A DNA stretch of 64,000 nucleotides from an uncultured Erysipelotrichaceae bacterium (GTDB lineage Bacteria; Bacillota_I; Bacilli_A; Erysipelotrichales; Erysipelotrichaceae), in assembly GCA_937900565.1 (NCBI GenBank), contig CALCFG010000136.1, positions 10,314 through 74,313 on the forward strand. The letters are read 5' to 3'. The translations under genes and the position numbers were made by a program. A model generated the notes under the pieces. It was not told the origin of the DNA. It saw only the letters and a list, made by a program, of their open reading frames with translations, and made no database searches. Of the stretch, positions 33,220-42,135 are shown piece by piece (within the stretch, counting starts at the first letter, position 1; each line of letters begins with the position of its first letter).

Positions 33220-35718
33220 ATGGCTAATTTTTTACATAAATTATTAAATGGTGAGAAAAAACAAATTGCCACAATTGATAAAAAAATGAATGCTGTGGAA
33301 GCATTGCAACCTGAAATAGAAAAACTCAGTGATGAACAATTAAAGGGGAAAACGGAAGAATTTCGTAGTCGCTTAGCAAATGGACAAACGCTGGACGATA
33401 TTTTAGTTGAGGCATTTGCGGTCGTTAGAGAAGCAGCCAAACGTGTCCTTGGAATGACACCATTCCATGTGCAATTAATGGGTGCCTATGTATTGCATCA
33501 AGGTGATATTGCTGAAATGAAAACAGGTGAAGGTAAAACTTTAACTGAAACTTTACCCGTTTATTTAAATGCATTAAGTGGACAAGGTGTACATGTTGTT
33601 ACAGTCAATGAGTATTTGGCAGGACGTGACCGTGATATTAATGGACCAGTATATGAATTTTTAGGATTAACAGTAGGATTAAATTTACGTCAATTAACTA
33701 CTAGTCAAAAACGCGCTGCCTATGCATGTGATGTTACCTATACGACAAACGCTGAATTAGGATTTGATTACTTACGTGATAACATGGTAACCAAAAAAGA
33801 AGACCGCGTATTGCGTGGATTAAACTATGCATTAATTGATGAAGTGGATAGTATTTTAATTGATGAAGCACGAACGCCATTAATTATTTCCGGTGGAAAA
33901 CAAATTAATGCGAATTTATATTTGCAAGCGGATAAGTTTGCTAAATCATTAACGGAAAATGCCGATTATACAATCGATATTCAAACACGCTCCGTGTCAT
34001 TAACTGATAGTGGTGTGGATAAAGCAGAACGTGCGTTTAAAGTGGAAAATCTATTCGATTTAAATAACACTTCTTTAGTGCATTTTATTACTCAAGCATT
34101 AAAAGCTAATTACATCATGCGTGCAGATATTGAATACATGGTGGATAAAGAAAATGATGTTGTTTTAATTATTGACCAAAATACTGGACGTACCATGCCA
34201 GGAAGAGAATATTCTGACGGTTTACACCAAGCCATTGAAGCGAAAGAAGGCATTGGTATTAAACAAGAAACCGTTACATTGGCAACGATTACTTACCAAA
34301 ACTTCTTCCGTTTATATAACAAATTATGTGGTATGACTGGTACTGCTAAAACTGAGGAAGAAGAATTCTTAGAAATTTACAACATGCGTGTTGTTGAAAT
34401 TCCAACGAACCGCCCAATGATACGTAAAGATTATCCAGATGCGATTTATGCCTCAAAGAAAGCTAAATTTAACGCTTTAGTAAATGAAGTGGTGGCGTGT
34501 CATGAAAAAGGACAACCAGTTTTAGTGGGAACAATTTCAGTAGAAACGAGTGAATTAATCAGTAAGATGTTAAAATCTCGTAAGATTCATCATGAAGTGT
34601 TGAATGCTAAAAACCATGCACGTGAAGCAGAAATTATAGCGCGTGCTGGTCAAAAAGGTGCAGTAACGATTGCTACTAATATGGCTGGTCGTGGTACTGA
34701 TATTAAACTTGGTGATGGTGTCAAGGAATTGGGTGGATTGGCTGTTTTAGGTAGTGAACGTCATGAGTCCCGTCGTATTGATAACCAATTACGTGGACGT
34801 TCAGGCCGTCAAGGTGACCCTGGATTTAGCCGTTTCTATGTATCCATTGAAGATGAATTAATGCTACGTTTTGGTGCAGAACGTATGCAAGGTACATTTG
34901 CTCAATTGGGTGATGAAGCTTTGGAAAGTAAAACAGTAACTAAATTTATTGAAGGTGCACAACGTCGTGTTGAAGGTGTTAACTTTGATTCGCGTAAAAC
35001 ATTATTAGGTTATGATGATGTTATGCGTCAACAACGTGAAGTAATGTATGAACAACGTAACTTTATCTTAGATCATGAAGATGTCCATGAAATTACCAAA
35101 GGTATGTTTGATGAAGTGATTTCTAACATGATTGAAAATAACATGGATGAAAAACATAAAAATGTTCAGTTGGATCCAGTGTTAGAATCTTTAAGTAAAT
35201 TAGGCTTTAAAGAACCAGTTAATAAAAATGACTATGTATCATTAACTCCAGAACAAATTAAAGACAACTTAGTGGATGCATGCTTTGCGGTTTATGAAGA
35301 TAAGATTAAAGATTATAAACAACAAATGTTACCACTTGAACGCACTATGGTATTAAAGATGATTGACCAATCCTGGGTAAATCATATTGATGTGATGAAT
35401 AAACTTAGAGAGGGTATTGGATTACGTGGATATGCTCAAACGAATCCATTGCAAGCTTATGTTGAAGAAGGATTTAGCTTATTTGAGGAAATGAAGGAAC
35501 AAATTGCTTTAAATGTTGTTCGTTTCTGTTTAAATGTAAAGATTGTTGTTAACGAGCCACAACCACAACCTAAAAAAGTTGATTTTAATCAATTAACGCC
35601 GCAACAACAACGAAAAGTGCTAAACGATATTGCGCAAAAGAATCCGCAATTAGCGAAAGCAATTCTTGCAAAACAACTTGAGTCGCAACAAAATAAAGAT
35701 AAGGAAAATACAAATTAA
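33220..35718 (+). CDS. secA: Preprotein translocase ATPase SecA
   Basis: This 832-residue motor drives secreted proteins through SecYEG. Walker A is EMKTGEGKT, with DEVDSILIDEAR in the Walker B region; the peptide-crosslinking domain and LRGRSGRQGDPG of motor domain 2 follow. The C-terminal zinc-binding tail (CxCxSGxxxxxC) found in many SecA proteins is absent; the protein ends in a Gln/Lys-rich stretch. The ribosome site is AAAGGAG. The stop codon overlaps the prfB start (TAATG), the usual secA-prfB order. Confidence 0.97.
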   Translation: MANFLHKLLNGEKKQIATIDKKMNAVEALQPEIEKLSDEQLKGKTEEFRSRLANGQTLDDILVEAFAVVREAAKRVLGMTPFHVQLMGAYVLHQGDIAEMKTGEGKTLTETLPVYLNALSGQGVHVVTVNEYLAGRDRDINGPVYEFLGLTVGLNLRQLTTSQKRAAYACDVTYTTNAELGFDYLRDNMVTKKEDRVLRGLNYALIDEVDSILIDEARTPLIISGGKQINANLYLQADKFAKSLTENADYTIDIQTRSVSLTDSGVDKAERAFKVENLFDLNNTSLVHFITQALKANYIMRADIEYMVDKENDVVLIIDQNTGRTMPGREYSDGLHQAIEAKEGIGIKQETVTLATITYQNFFRLYNKLCGMTGTAKTEEEEFLEIYNMRVVEIPTNRPMIRKDYPDAIYASKKAKFNALVNEVVACHEKGQPVLVGTISVETSELISKMLKSRKIHHEVLNAKNHAREAEIIARAGQKGAVTIATNMAGRGTDIKLGDGVKELGGLAVLGSERHESRRIDNQLRGRSGRQGDPGFSRFYVSIEDELMLRFGAERMQGTFAQLGDEALESKTVTKFIEGAQRRVEGVNFDSRKTLLGYDDVMRQQREVMYEQRNFILDHEDVHEITKGMFDEVISNMIENNMDEKHKNVQLDPVLESLSKLGFKEPVNKNDYVSLTPEQIKDNLVDACFAVYEDKIKDYKQQMLPLERTMVLKMIDQSWVNHIDVMNKLREGIGLRGYAQTNPLQAYVEEGFSLFEEMKEQIALNVVRFCLNVKIVVNEPQPQPKKVDFNQLTPQQQRKVLNDIAQKNPQLAKAILAKQLESQQNKDKENTN

Positions 35719-36819
35719 TGGAAGTTTATGAATTAAAGCAGGAGTTAAACCAATTGAGTCTTAAGGTACGTCAATTGGGTGATTCACTTTGACTTACCTG
35801 CAAAACAAAAACAATACGATGATTATCAAGTCTTAATGAACGATCAGGACTTTTGGAATGATCCAAAATATGCCCAACATATCATTAAATTAGCCAATGG
35901 CTTAAAAGATATTGTTTCTAAAAGTGAACAATTGCAATTACAAAATGCATCATTAATTGAATTGGTTGACAGTTATGATGGTACAGATAGTGAAATGTGG
36001 GAGTTGATTGAGGAAGAGTTTTCCAGTTTTAAAAAAGCGTTTGCGAATTATGAATTGGATGTTCTATTAGCTGATGATTACAATAAAAACAATGCCATTG
36101 TTTCATTCCATCCCGGAGCGGGTGGCACTGAAAGTCAAGATTGGGCACAAATGCTTGAACGAATGATAGAACGTTATGCTGCTGTTAAAGGCTATAAATG
36201 TACCATATTGGATTGGCAAGATGGTGAAGAAGCAGGTATTAAAAGCGCATCTGTACTTGTGGAAGGCTATATGGCTTATGGTTATTTAAAAGCATTAAAA
36301 GGAGTTCATCGTTTAGTTCGTATTTCTCCTTTTGATTCCAATGCAAGACGGCATACATCCTTTGCGTCAATGGATGTTATGCCTCAATTTGATGATGATA
36401 TTGAATTAACCATTGATGAGAATGATTTACAAATTGATACCCACCGTGCTTCTGGTGCGGGTGGGCAACATATTAATAAAACCGATAGCGCAGTAAGAAT
36501 TTTACATAAACCGACAGGCATCGTCGTAAATTGTCAAAGTGAACGTTCTCAAATCCAAAATAGGGAACGTGCGATGAACATGTTACGTTCAAAATTGTAT
36601 CAAGTAATGTTAGAGCAACAAGCCCAACAAGTTGCCAGTTTAAAAGGGGATGTGAAATCCATTGAATGGGGATCACAAATCATGTCGTATGTATTCTGTC
36701 CCTACACAATGGTAAAAGATTTACGCACTAACTATGAGCAAACCAATGTGGAAAAAGTCATGGATGGCGACTTAGACGGATTTATTTTTGCTTACTTGAA
36801 GAGCCTTATTGGAGAATAG
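35718..36819 (+). CDS. prfB: Peptide chain release factor 2, with programmed +1 frameshift
   Basis: RF2 ends translation at UGA and UAA. The gene is read as 35718-35789 joined to 35791-36819, 366 residues. The first 24 codons end in CTT followed by an in-frame TGA; slipping one base forward at CTT-TGA-C restores the main frame. The GGQ catalytic loop is SGAGGQHINKT and the stop-recognition tripeptide is in RISPFDSNARRHTSF. The ATG overlaps the secA stop. Confidence 0.95.
35778..35793 (+). promoter_or_regulatory. Programmed +1 frameshift site of prfB
   Basis: GGTGAT, an internal ribosome-binding-like sequence, lies three bases before the slippery CTT-TGA-C. When RF2 is scarce the ribosome pauses at TGA and slips, so RF2 controls its own amount. 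Confidence 0.92.
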
Positions 36820-36830
36820 GCTCTTCTTTG
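36798..36830 (+). terminator. Possible weak terminator at the end of prfB
   Basis: GAAGAGCCT / AGGCTCTTC form a 9-bp stem spanning the prfB stop codon, followed by TTTG rather than a full T-run. Termination may be partial. Confidence 0.45.
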
Positions 36831-36859
36831 TTTATAATGAATTAGTAGAAGGAGGAAAT

Positions 36860-37681
36860 ATGTCATTTATTAAATTATTAATTCTTGGTATTATCCAAGG
36901 AATTAGCGAATGGTTACCCATTTCCTCTAGTGCACATTTATTATTGTATGAAAAATGGGCCAACGTCTTAATGTATTCAGACCCGATTTTAAATGTTAAT
37001 TTTTTAAATTTATTAACAGTAGTAATTCAATTAGGTAGTGTTGGTGCAGTGATGATGTTATTTAATCGCCAACTGAATCCATTTGATCCACGTAAAAGCA
37101 AAAAAGGAAAAGCCATAACCTATGGGTTATGGATAAAAATAATAGTTGCCGCTTTACCAAGTTTATTGGTAGGGATAACCTTATCACGTTTTGCTGACCA
37201 TTATTTCCATAATGAAATAGTGATTGCCATTATGTTAATTGTGATTGGGATTCTTTTTATTGTCGTTGAAAATCACAGTGTGCCATTACGTATACGTAAA
37301 TTAAATCAAATGGATTTATTGACCGCATTCAAAATTGGTTGTGTGCAAACCGTAGCTATTATCCCAGGGGCGTCTCGCTCTGGCAGTAGTATTTTAGCTG
37401 CTTTAATGGAAGGTGTAGATCGTAAGGTTGCCTGTGAATTCTCGTTTTTAATATCAATTCCAGTGATAATTGGCGCTTCGTTATTAAAAATCATTCAATA
37501 TAGTGCAGGTATTACATTTGGCGGCTGGTTATATGTGATTGGTGGATGTTTAATTAGCTTTATTGTAAGCTTGTTTGTCGTTCGTATTTTAATTAACTAT
37601 ATCAAAACACATGATTTCCGTGTTTTTGGTATCTATCGTATACTATTAGCCATTGTAGTGATTATTAGTATATTTTTGTAA
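36860..37681 (+). CDS. uppP: Undecaprenyl-diphosphatase
   Basis: This 273-residue membrane enzyme recycles the lipid carrier for cell-wall synthesis and gives bacitracin tolerance. The two active-site segments are GIIQGISEWLPISSSAH near the N-terminus and IPGASRSGSS near residue 170. About eight membrane helices are visible. I start it at 36860 because GGAGG lies just upstream. Sixteen bases separate it from the CcdA fusion gene. Confidence 0.94.
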   Translation: MSFIKLLILGIIQGISEWLPISSSAHLLLYEKWANVLMYSDPILNVNFLNLLTVVIQLGSVGAVMMLFNRQLNPFDPRKSKKGKAITYGLWIKIIVAALPSLLVGITLSRFADHYFHNEIVIAIMLIVIGILFIVVENHSVPLRIRKLNQMDLLTAFKIGCVQTVAIIPGASRSGSSILAALMEGVDRKVACEFSFLISIPVIIGASLLKIIQYSAGITFGGWLYVIGGCLISFIVSLFVVRILINYIKTHDFRVFGIYRILLAIVVIISIFL

Positions 37682-37697
37682 GGAGTAGTATTTTTCA

Positions 37698-38897
37698 ATG
37701 ATTGATACAAGTAAAATTGTTGCCTTATTTGTTGAAGGTGTGATGACTTTCTTTTCACCTTGTGTTTTACCTATTATTCCACTGTATGTGGCTTATTTGA
37801 CAAACTGGGCAACAAGCCAAAATAAAGATGGGGAAAAGAAAGTTTCTTATCTTAAATTTTTATTATTAACATTGGCATTTATGGCTGGTGTGAGTGTTAT
37901 CTTTTTCGTTTTAGGATTTAGTTCATCTTTTCTATCCAAGTGGTTAACACGCTATAGTTTAGTTTTGGAATATGTGGCAGCCTTTGTCATTATCTTATTG
38001 GCTTTATATTACTTAGGTGTAATCAATGTGCCTTGGTTTAATCAAAATCATAAATTGGGCATGAAATTAGATATGAATAAAGGTGGGTATGTATCTGCTT
38101 TCTTATTGGGATTTTTATTCTCGTTTGGGTGGACGCCGTGCATTGGTCCAATGTTAGGATCGGCCTTTAGTTTAAGTTTAACGGGTGGTTCGCAAGGGGA
38201 TGCATTCCTGTATGTGATGGCTTATGCTTTAGGTTTTATGTTCATGTTTGCATTACTTGGAATAGCGAGTAAATGGGTGCTGTCTTTGCTTGAAAAAGCG
38301 AAAAATGTTATGCCAAAAATTATATTGGTTTCGGGTTTAGTAATGCTAAGCATGGGTGGTTATGTTTTCTATCAAGCCAGTGTTAAAACGGTTGCGTTGC
38401 AAGAAAATCAAGCCACTATTGGCGAAACTACCCAAACCGCACCTGAAGAAAATCTGAGTGAACCAACGGTTTTAACAATGGAAGATATTAACTTTACATT
38501 GGAAGATAAAGATGGCAATGAAGTGAGTTTAACAGATTATAAAGGTAAAAAAACATTGGTTATGTTTTTTGGTACATGGTGTGGCTATTGTCGTATGGAA
38601 ATTCCTGAATTGCAAGAATACGCTAATACGCACGATGATTTAAATATTTTATTAGTATCCCATCCAGATAGTGGCATTAATGATGAAACGAAAGCAGTCG
38701 TTGATGCATTTATGGAAGAAAATAATTATACATTGGATTATGTCTATGATGTGGGTGGTGCAGTATCCACTTACTTTACTCAAGGATCTTTCCCATCCAA
38801 TTTCTTCTTTAATTCCGATGGTACTTTACTTGGCCAATTGCCAGGTGCAATGACGCAAGATCAAATGATTGATATCATTCAAAATCAAATGCATTAA
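37698..38897 (+). CDS. CcdA-like membrane thiol transporter fused to a TlpA/thioredoxin domain
   Basis: This 399-residue protein has an N-terminal CcdA (DsbD-gamma-like) domain of about six helices. Redox cysteines lie in FFSPCVLPIIP (Cys22) and FGWTPCIGPM. A linker of about 35 residues follows, rich in Gln, Thr and Glu. The C-terminal thioredoxin domain (about 255-399) has the active site TWCGYCRME. CcdA carries electrons from cytoplasmic thioredoxin across the membrane; the fused domain would receive them outside. It starts behind GGAG. A strong terminator follows, and the next gene is a secreted flavin reductase. DsbD-type delivery of reductant to exported proteins is the likely role. Confidence 0.9.
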   Translation: MIDTSKIVALFVEGVMTFFSPCVLPIIPLYVAYLTNWATSQNKDGEKKVSYLKFLLLTLAFMAGVSVIFFVLGFSSSFLSKWLTRYSLVLEYVAAFVIILLALYYLGVINVPWFNQNHKLGMKLDMNKGGYVSAFLLGFLFSFGWTPCIGPMLGSAFSLSLTGGSQGDAFLYVMAYALGFMFMFALLGIASKWVLSLLEKAKNVMPKIILVSGLVMLSMGGYVFYQASVKTVALQENQATIGETTQTAPEENLSEPTVLTMEDINFTLEDKDGNEVSLTDYKGKKTLVMFFGTWCGYCRMEIPELQEYANTHDDLNILLVSHPDSGINDETKAVVDAFMEENNYTLDYVYDVGGAVSTYFTQGSFPSNFFFNSDGTLLGQLPGAMTQDQMIDIIQNQMH

Positions 38898-38910
38898 TAT
38901 AAACTAAGTG

Positions 38911-38945
38911 AAGAATCCTATTGATTGATAATAGGATTCTTTTTT
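38911..38945 (+). terminator. Rho-independent terminator
   Basis: AAGAATCCTATT / AATAGGATTCTT is a 12-bp perfect stem with a 7-base loop, followed by TTTT. Confidence 0.9.
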
Positions 38946-38977
38946 AAGGGTATTAACGTAGCTTAAATTAATTTATT

Positions 38978-39043
38978 AATGAAAATGAAACAATTTTAAA
39001 TTTTATTTACATTTATAATTAGAAAAATGTAAAAATTTTCATT
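38978..39043 (+). promoter_or_regulatory. Nested inverted repeats upstream of the second flavin reductase
   Basis: Outer arms AATGAAAAT (38978-38986) and ATTTTCATT (39035-39043) enclose inner arms TTTACATTT (39006-39014) and AAATGTAAA (39025-39033). Each pair is a perfect 9-bp inverted repeat. The whole lies 200 bases upstream of the start codon, so it is more likely a DNA binding region than part of the message. Base composition is very AT-rich, which weakens the evidence. Confidence 0.35.
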
Positions 39044-39176
39044 CGGATCAAACTGGTAAAGTCGCATATTTATCGTATTGTGTAAGAATTGTGAAAATTA
39101 GAAGTTCGTTTTGTGTATAGAGTTTGTTTCAAAATAAGTAAAACTAATTTTCAAATGTGAAAAAATAACAAAAAAT

Positions 39177-39199
39177 AATTAATTGTGAAGCAATTAATT
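39177..39199 (+). promoter_or_regulatory. Inverted repeat just upstream of the second flavin reductase
   Basis: AATTAATTG / CAATTAATT form a perfect 9-bp inverted repeat with spacer TGAAG, ending 42 bases before the ATG. It could be an operator or a leader hairpin. The rest of the 290-base intergenic region is AT-rich, with several possible promoters and no gene. Confidence 0.4.
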
Positions 39200-39241
39200 T
39201 GTTTAAAATATAGTTATCAACTTTAAGAAAGGAATTTGAAA

Positions 39242-40975
39242 ATGAAAAATACATTTAAAAAAGCCAGTATTGCATTATTAGTTGCAAGTATGGCAGCTTG
39301 TAGTAATTCAAATGGTACACAAACAAGTGCACCAGCAACTGAAGGTACAAGCGGTGAAGCAAACGTTTATGAAGCGAAAGCAACCGGATATGGTGGAGAA
39401 TTAAACGTTAAGGTAACGATTGAAGGGGAAACAATTAAAGATATCGAATTGGGTGACAATCATGAAACAAATGTTGTCATGGATCGTGCTTTCCCGGTAA
39501 TTAAAGAAAGAATTTTAGAAGCTAACTCTCCTGTAGTGGATAGCGTGAGTGCTGCGACTTTCTCTTCTTACGCTGTTAAACAAGCAGTTGCTGATGCAAT
39601 GAAACAAGCAGGTTTAACGGTTGAAGGTGAAGTTGTTAGAGAAGTGCCGACATACGAAGGTGTTGAACCAACTAAAATCGATGATGTAACAACAGATATC
39701 GTTATTGTTGGTGGTGGTCCTGCTGGTTTAGGTGCAGCGATTGCCGCTAAACAAGAAAATGCAGATGCTAATGTTATGATTATTGAAAAATTAGATATTC
39801 TAAGTGGTAATGGTAAATTCGATATGAACTTCTTTGATATGGTAAATACTAAAGCCCAAGAAGCTGCAGGTAACCCAATGACTAAAGAAGATTTCATTGA
39901 AATGAAAAAAGAAGCTGCTGAAGGTATGGCACGTGTTGAAGTATGGGCTGAACAAGAAGCAACAATCGATGCTTGGTTACGAGATATGGGTGTGGAATTG
40001 GACTATAACTATGGTGGTGAAGGTTCAACAAGCCACATGGCAAAAGAAGACCAATACGCAGGTGAAGTAATTCAAGCTGGTTTAGAAGCTGAAGCAAACC
40101 GTTTAGGTGTCGAAATTAGAACTGGTACCAAAGGTGAAGATTTCGTTATGGATGGCAATAAAGTAACTGGTGTTGTGGTTACAACGAATAAAAATGAAAC
40201 ATATAACATCATGGCTAACAAAACTATTGTTGCTACAGGTGGATTCTGCTCTAACAAAGAATTATTAGCTGAATATGCACCAGGAAATGAAGTTATGACA
40301 ACATCTAACCAAATGGGTACAACTGGTGACTTTGTTAAAGTATTTGAAGAAAAAGGTATGAAATTAGAAAGAATGGATAAAATGTCTGTCTTCTCTAATA
40401 TTATTGACCCTCGTCGTGATTTAACAGGTGGTGCTGATTTGAACTTATTGGTAGCAGCTGATGGAACTATTTTAAATAATAACTTAAGTGGTTTGGAACG
40501 TTATGAAATGATTGAAAATGCAGGTGGTGCGTACTACATTACGGATAGTACTGGTTATGATTCTTTCTATCGTATTCGTAAACACGTTGGTTTAGGTTAT
40601 TACAGCCAAGGTGAAACAATTGAAGAATTAGCAACAGCTTTGGGCATTGATGGTGCTGCATTAGCTGAAAATATTGCCACATTTAATGAACAAGCAAAAG
40701 ATGGTGGTGAAGTAGAAGCTTTAGATGGTGCTTCAGTTAAACGTACATTTGATGCCGAAGGGCCATACTATGGTGTAAAAGTAGTTCCTGCTAACCACAT
40801 GACTAAAGGTGGGGTTGCAGCTAATGAAAATGCCCAAGTATTGTTTGAAGATGGTAGTGTTGTCGAAGGTTTATATGCTGCTGGTGAAGTAACGAGTCAA
40901 ACTGGTGCTTACAGTCAATCTGTATGTTTCGGACGAGTTGCTGGTCAACATGCTGCAGCTAACTTAAGTAAATAA
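39242..40975 (+). CDS. Secreted flavinylated reductase lipoprotein, divergent active site
   Basis: This 577-residue lipoprotein has lipobox MAAC (Cys20), an FMN-bind domain with flavinylation motif DSVSAAT (acceptor Thr106), and an FAD-binding domain with VIVGGGPAGLGAA near residue 155. It is shorter than its relative at 6207. The C-terminal block corresponding to GANRLGGNA of fumarate reductases reads GAYSQSVCFGR, so the conserved Asn-Arg pair is missing; the preceding histidine region survives as NHMTKGG. A different electron acceptor is therefore likely. The ATG at 39242 has AAAGGAA upstream. It is monocistronic and is followed by a terminator. Confidence 0.85.
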   Translation: MKNTFKKASIALLVASMAACSNSNGTQTSAPATEGTSGEANVYEAKATGYGGELNVKVTIEGETIKDIELGDNHETNVVMDRAFPVIKERILEANSPVVDSVSAATFSSYAVKQAVADAMKQAGLTVEGEVVREVPTYEGVEPTKIDDVTTDIVIVGGGPAGLGAAIAAKQENADANVMIIEKLDILSGNGKFDMNFFDMVNTKAQEAAGNPMTKEDFIEMKKEAAEGMARVEVWAEQEATIDAWLRDMGVELDYNYGGEGSTSHMAKEDQYAGEVIQAGLEAEANRLGVEIRTGTKGEDFVMDGNKVTGVVVTTNKNETYNIMANKTIVATGGFCSNKELLAEYAPGNEVMTTSNQMGTTGDFVKVFEEKGMKLERMDKMSVFSNIIDPRRDLTGGADLNLLVAADGTILNNNLSGLERYEMIENAGGAYYITDSTGYDSFYRIRKHVGLGYYSQGETIEELATALGIDGAALAENIATFNEQAKDGGEVEALDGASVKRTFDAEGPYYGVKVVPANHMTKGGVAANENAQVLFEDGSVVEGLYAAGEVTSQTGAYSQSVCFGRVAGQHAAANLSK

Positions 40976-40997
40976 ATTCTTAGTTTTTAGTAAAATT

Positions 40998-41026
40998 AGG
41001 ATCAAAGTTATCACTTTGGTCCTTTT
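40998..41026 (+). terminator. Rho-independent terminator
   Basis: AGGATCAAAGT / ACTTTGGTCCT form an 11-bp stem with one wobble, a 4-base loop and four T's. Confidence 0.85.
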
Positions 41027-41127
41027 ATTTATCTTAATTTTACTCGATTAAAACCGTTTCTGTTTCTACCGAGTGAAACTTGACATTTAGATTATCGTTT
41101 TTAAAACGATAGTAAAGCGGTAATACT

Positions 41128-41723
41128 ATGTTTATTGGAAGAAGCAAATAGTTAAATAAATTGATAAGGTAGTTCACAAAATAGGTATGGGTACTATGTT
41201 ACTTTATGGTAGACAACGTATTGGAAAGAGTGAACTAACCAAGCAGTTGCTTAATGAATGTAATTGCAAACATATTTATTATCGCTATATTTTTCGTAAC
41301 TCACAACGAAAAATTATGGATGAAGCGATATTCTTTGACAAATATATTGCTAAAGGTTTTGAAGAAAATTATGTTCCTCATTAATTTGAGGCAATTAGTA
41401 AGCAATATCTAATTGATCGAAACATTAAAGACAATATAAACCCTATGATTGAACGAATAGGTAATATTATTATAATGTTCCGAAATGTCATCGTAATGGT
41501 GAATTTGATATTGTTACCCAAGATGAAAATGGATATATTCTGGGAAGTTAAATTTAAAAAAGATACACTTAACGAAGCAACAATACGTATTGAGATTAAT
41601 CAAGTCAAAGATATTGGATTTAATTGCTATAAATACGGATTTATATCGCTTAGTGGATTTGAATCAATAATTATCGATAATGTCATATTATTAACTTTAG
41701 ATGATGTGTATTATCAAGGATAA
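41128..41723 (+). pseudogene. Decayed ATPase/DUF234-type protein gene
   Basis: Reading across frames gives MFIGRSK, then a Walker A-like LLYGRQRIGKSELTKQLL, and later FEAISKQYLIDRNIK. A DUF234-like end follows, with NGEFDIVTQDENGY and FWEVKFKKD, resembling a PD-(D/E)XK nuclease core. At least two stops (41149, 41382) and three frame changes (near 41165, 41460 and 41540) break the gene, and most of the ATPase domain between residues 60 and 85 is missing. It is the remnant of a family of archaeal-type ATPases common in anaerobes. A terminator-like hairpin follows. Confidence 0.75.
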
Positions 41724-41740
41724 ATAATATTAGATTAATT

Positions 41741-41763
41741 AAAGGCCACGAAGGCTTTTTTTT
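41741..41763 (+). terminator. Rho-independent terminator
   Basis: AAAGGCC / GGCTTTT form a 7-bp stem with one wobble, loop ACGAA and a run of T's. Confidence 0.7.
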
Positions 41764-41788
41764 GATGCATTGAATATACTTATGAACA

Positions 41789-41965
41789 CTAAATATAAAA
41801 AATAGCAATTAATAAATCGGTATGATTAATAGTATGCATGCTTTCTTTAAATGGATTTAATGTTGTGATTTTTATCGGTAATGGTGAAATCATCATCCTT
41901 TGAATGATTGTGATTAATACAAAAAGCAATGACCTTATTAATAAAGCAAAGATAAGTTCAATCAG
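41789..41965 (-). CDS. Possible TxpA/holin-like type I toxin, perhaps decayed
   Basis: A very strong ribosome site (AAGGAGGTG, minus strand) lies six bases before a CTG codon at 41965. The 58-residue product has one hydrophobic helix (LIFALLIRSLLFVLITIIQ), a short basic segment, then KITTLNPFKE. The layout, a helix followed by a short polar tail with a K-I-T-strand, is reminiscent of TxpA/Hol_Tox peptides. The non-standard start suggests mutation or non-expression. No antisense RNA promoter was identified. It lies alone between two terminators and the GntR operon. Confidence 0.35.
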   Translation of the reverse strand: MIELIFALLIRSLLFVLITIIQRMMISPLPIKITTLNPFKESMHTINHTDLLIAIFYI

Positions 41966-42096
41966 GGAACACCTCCTTATAAAAAGAAGCATTAGTAACA
42001 GAATTGATTGATTATTACAGCTTAAGGTAGCGTAGCGAAATAATTATTAAAAAATTAAAGTTAGCTATTGCAAAACATTTACAAGCATAATACACT

Positions 42097-42123
42097 TAGT
42101 ACAGATAGTACAGATAATACAGA
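42097..42123 (+). repeat. Three 9-bp direct repeats upstream of the GntR regulator
   Basis: TAGTACAGA, TAGTACAGA and TAATACAGA stand in tandem, ending four bases before the ribosome site of the gntR gene. Spacing of 9 bp is close to one helix turn. They may be binding half-sites for the regulator encoded next. Confidence 0.5.
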
Positions 42124-42135
42124 TTGGAGGGTACT

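Noticed and set aside
42097..42123. Start of a CRISPR array
   Set aside because: The 9-bp units are tandem without spacers and only three in number.
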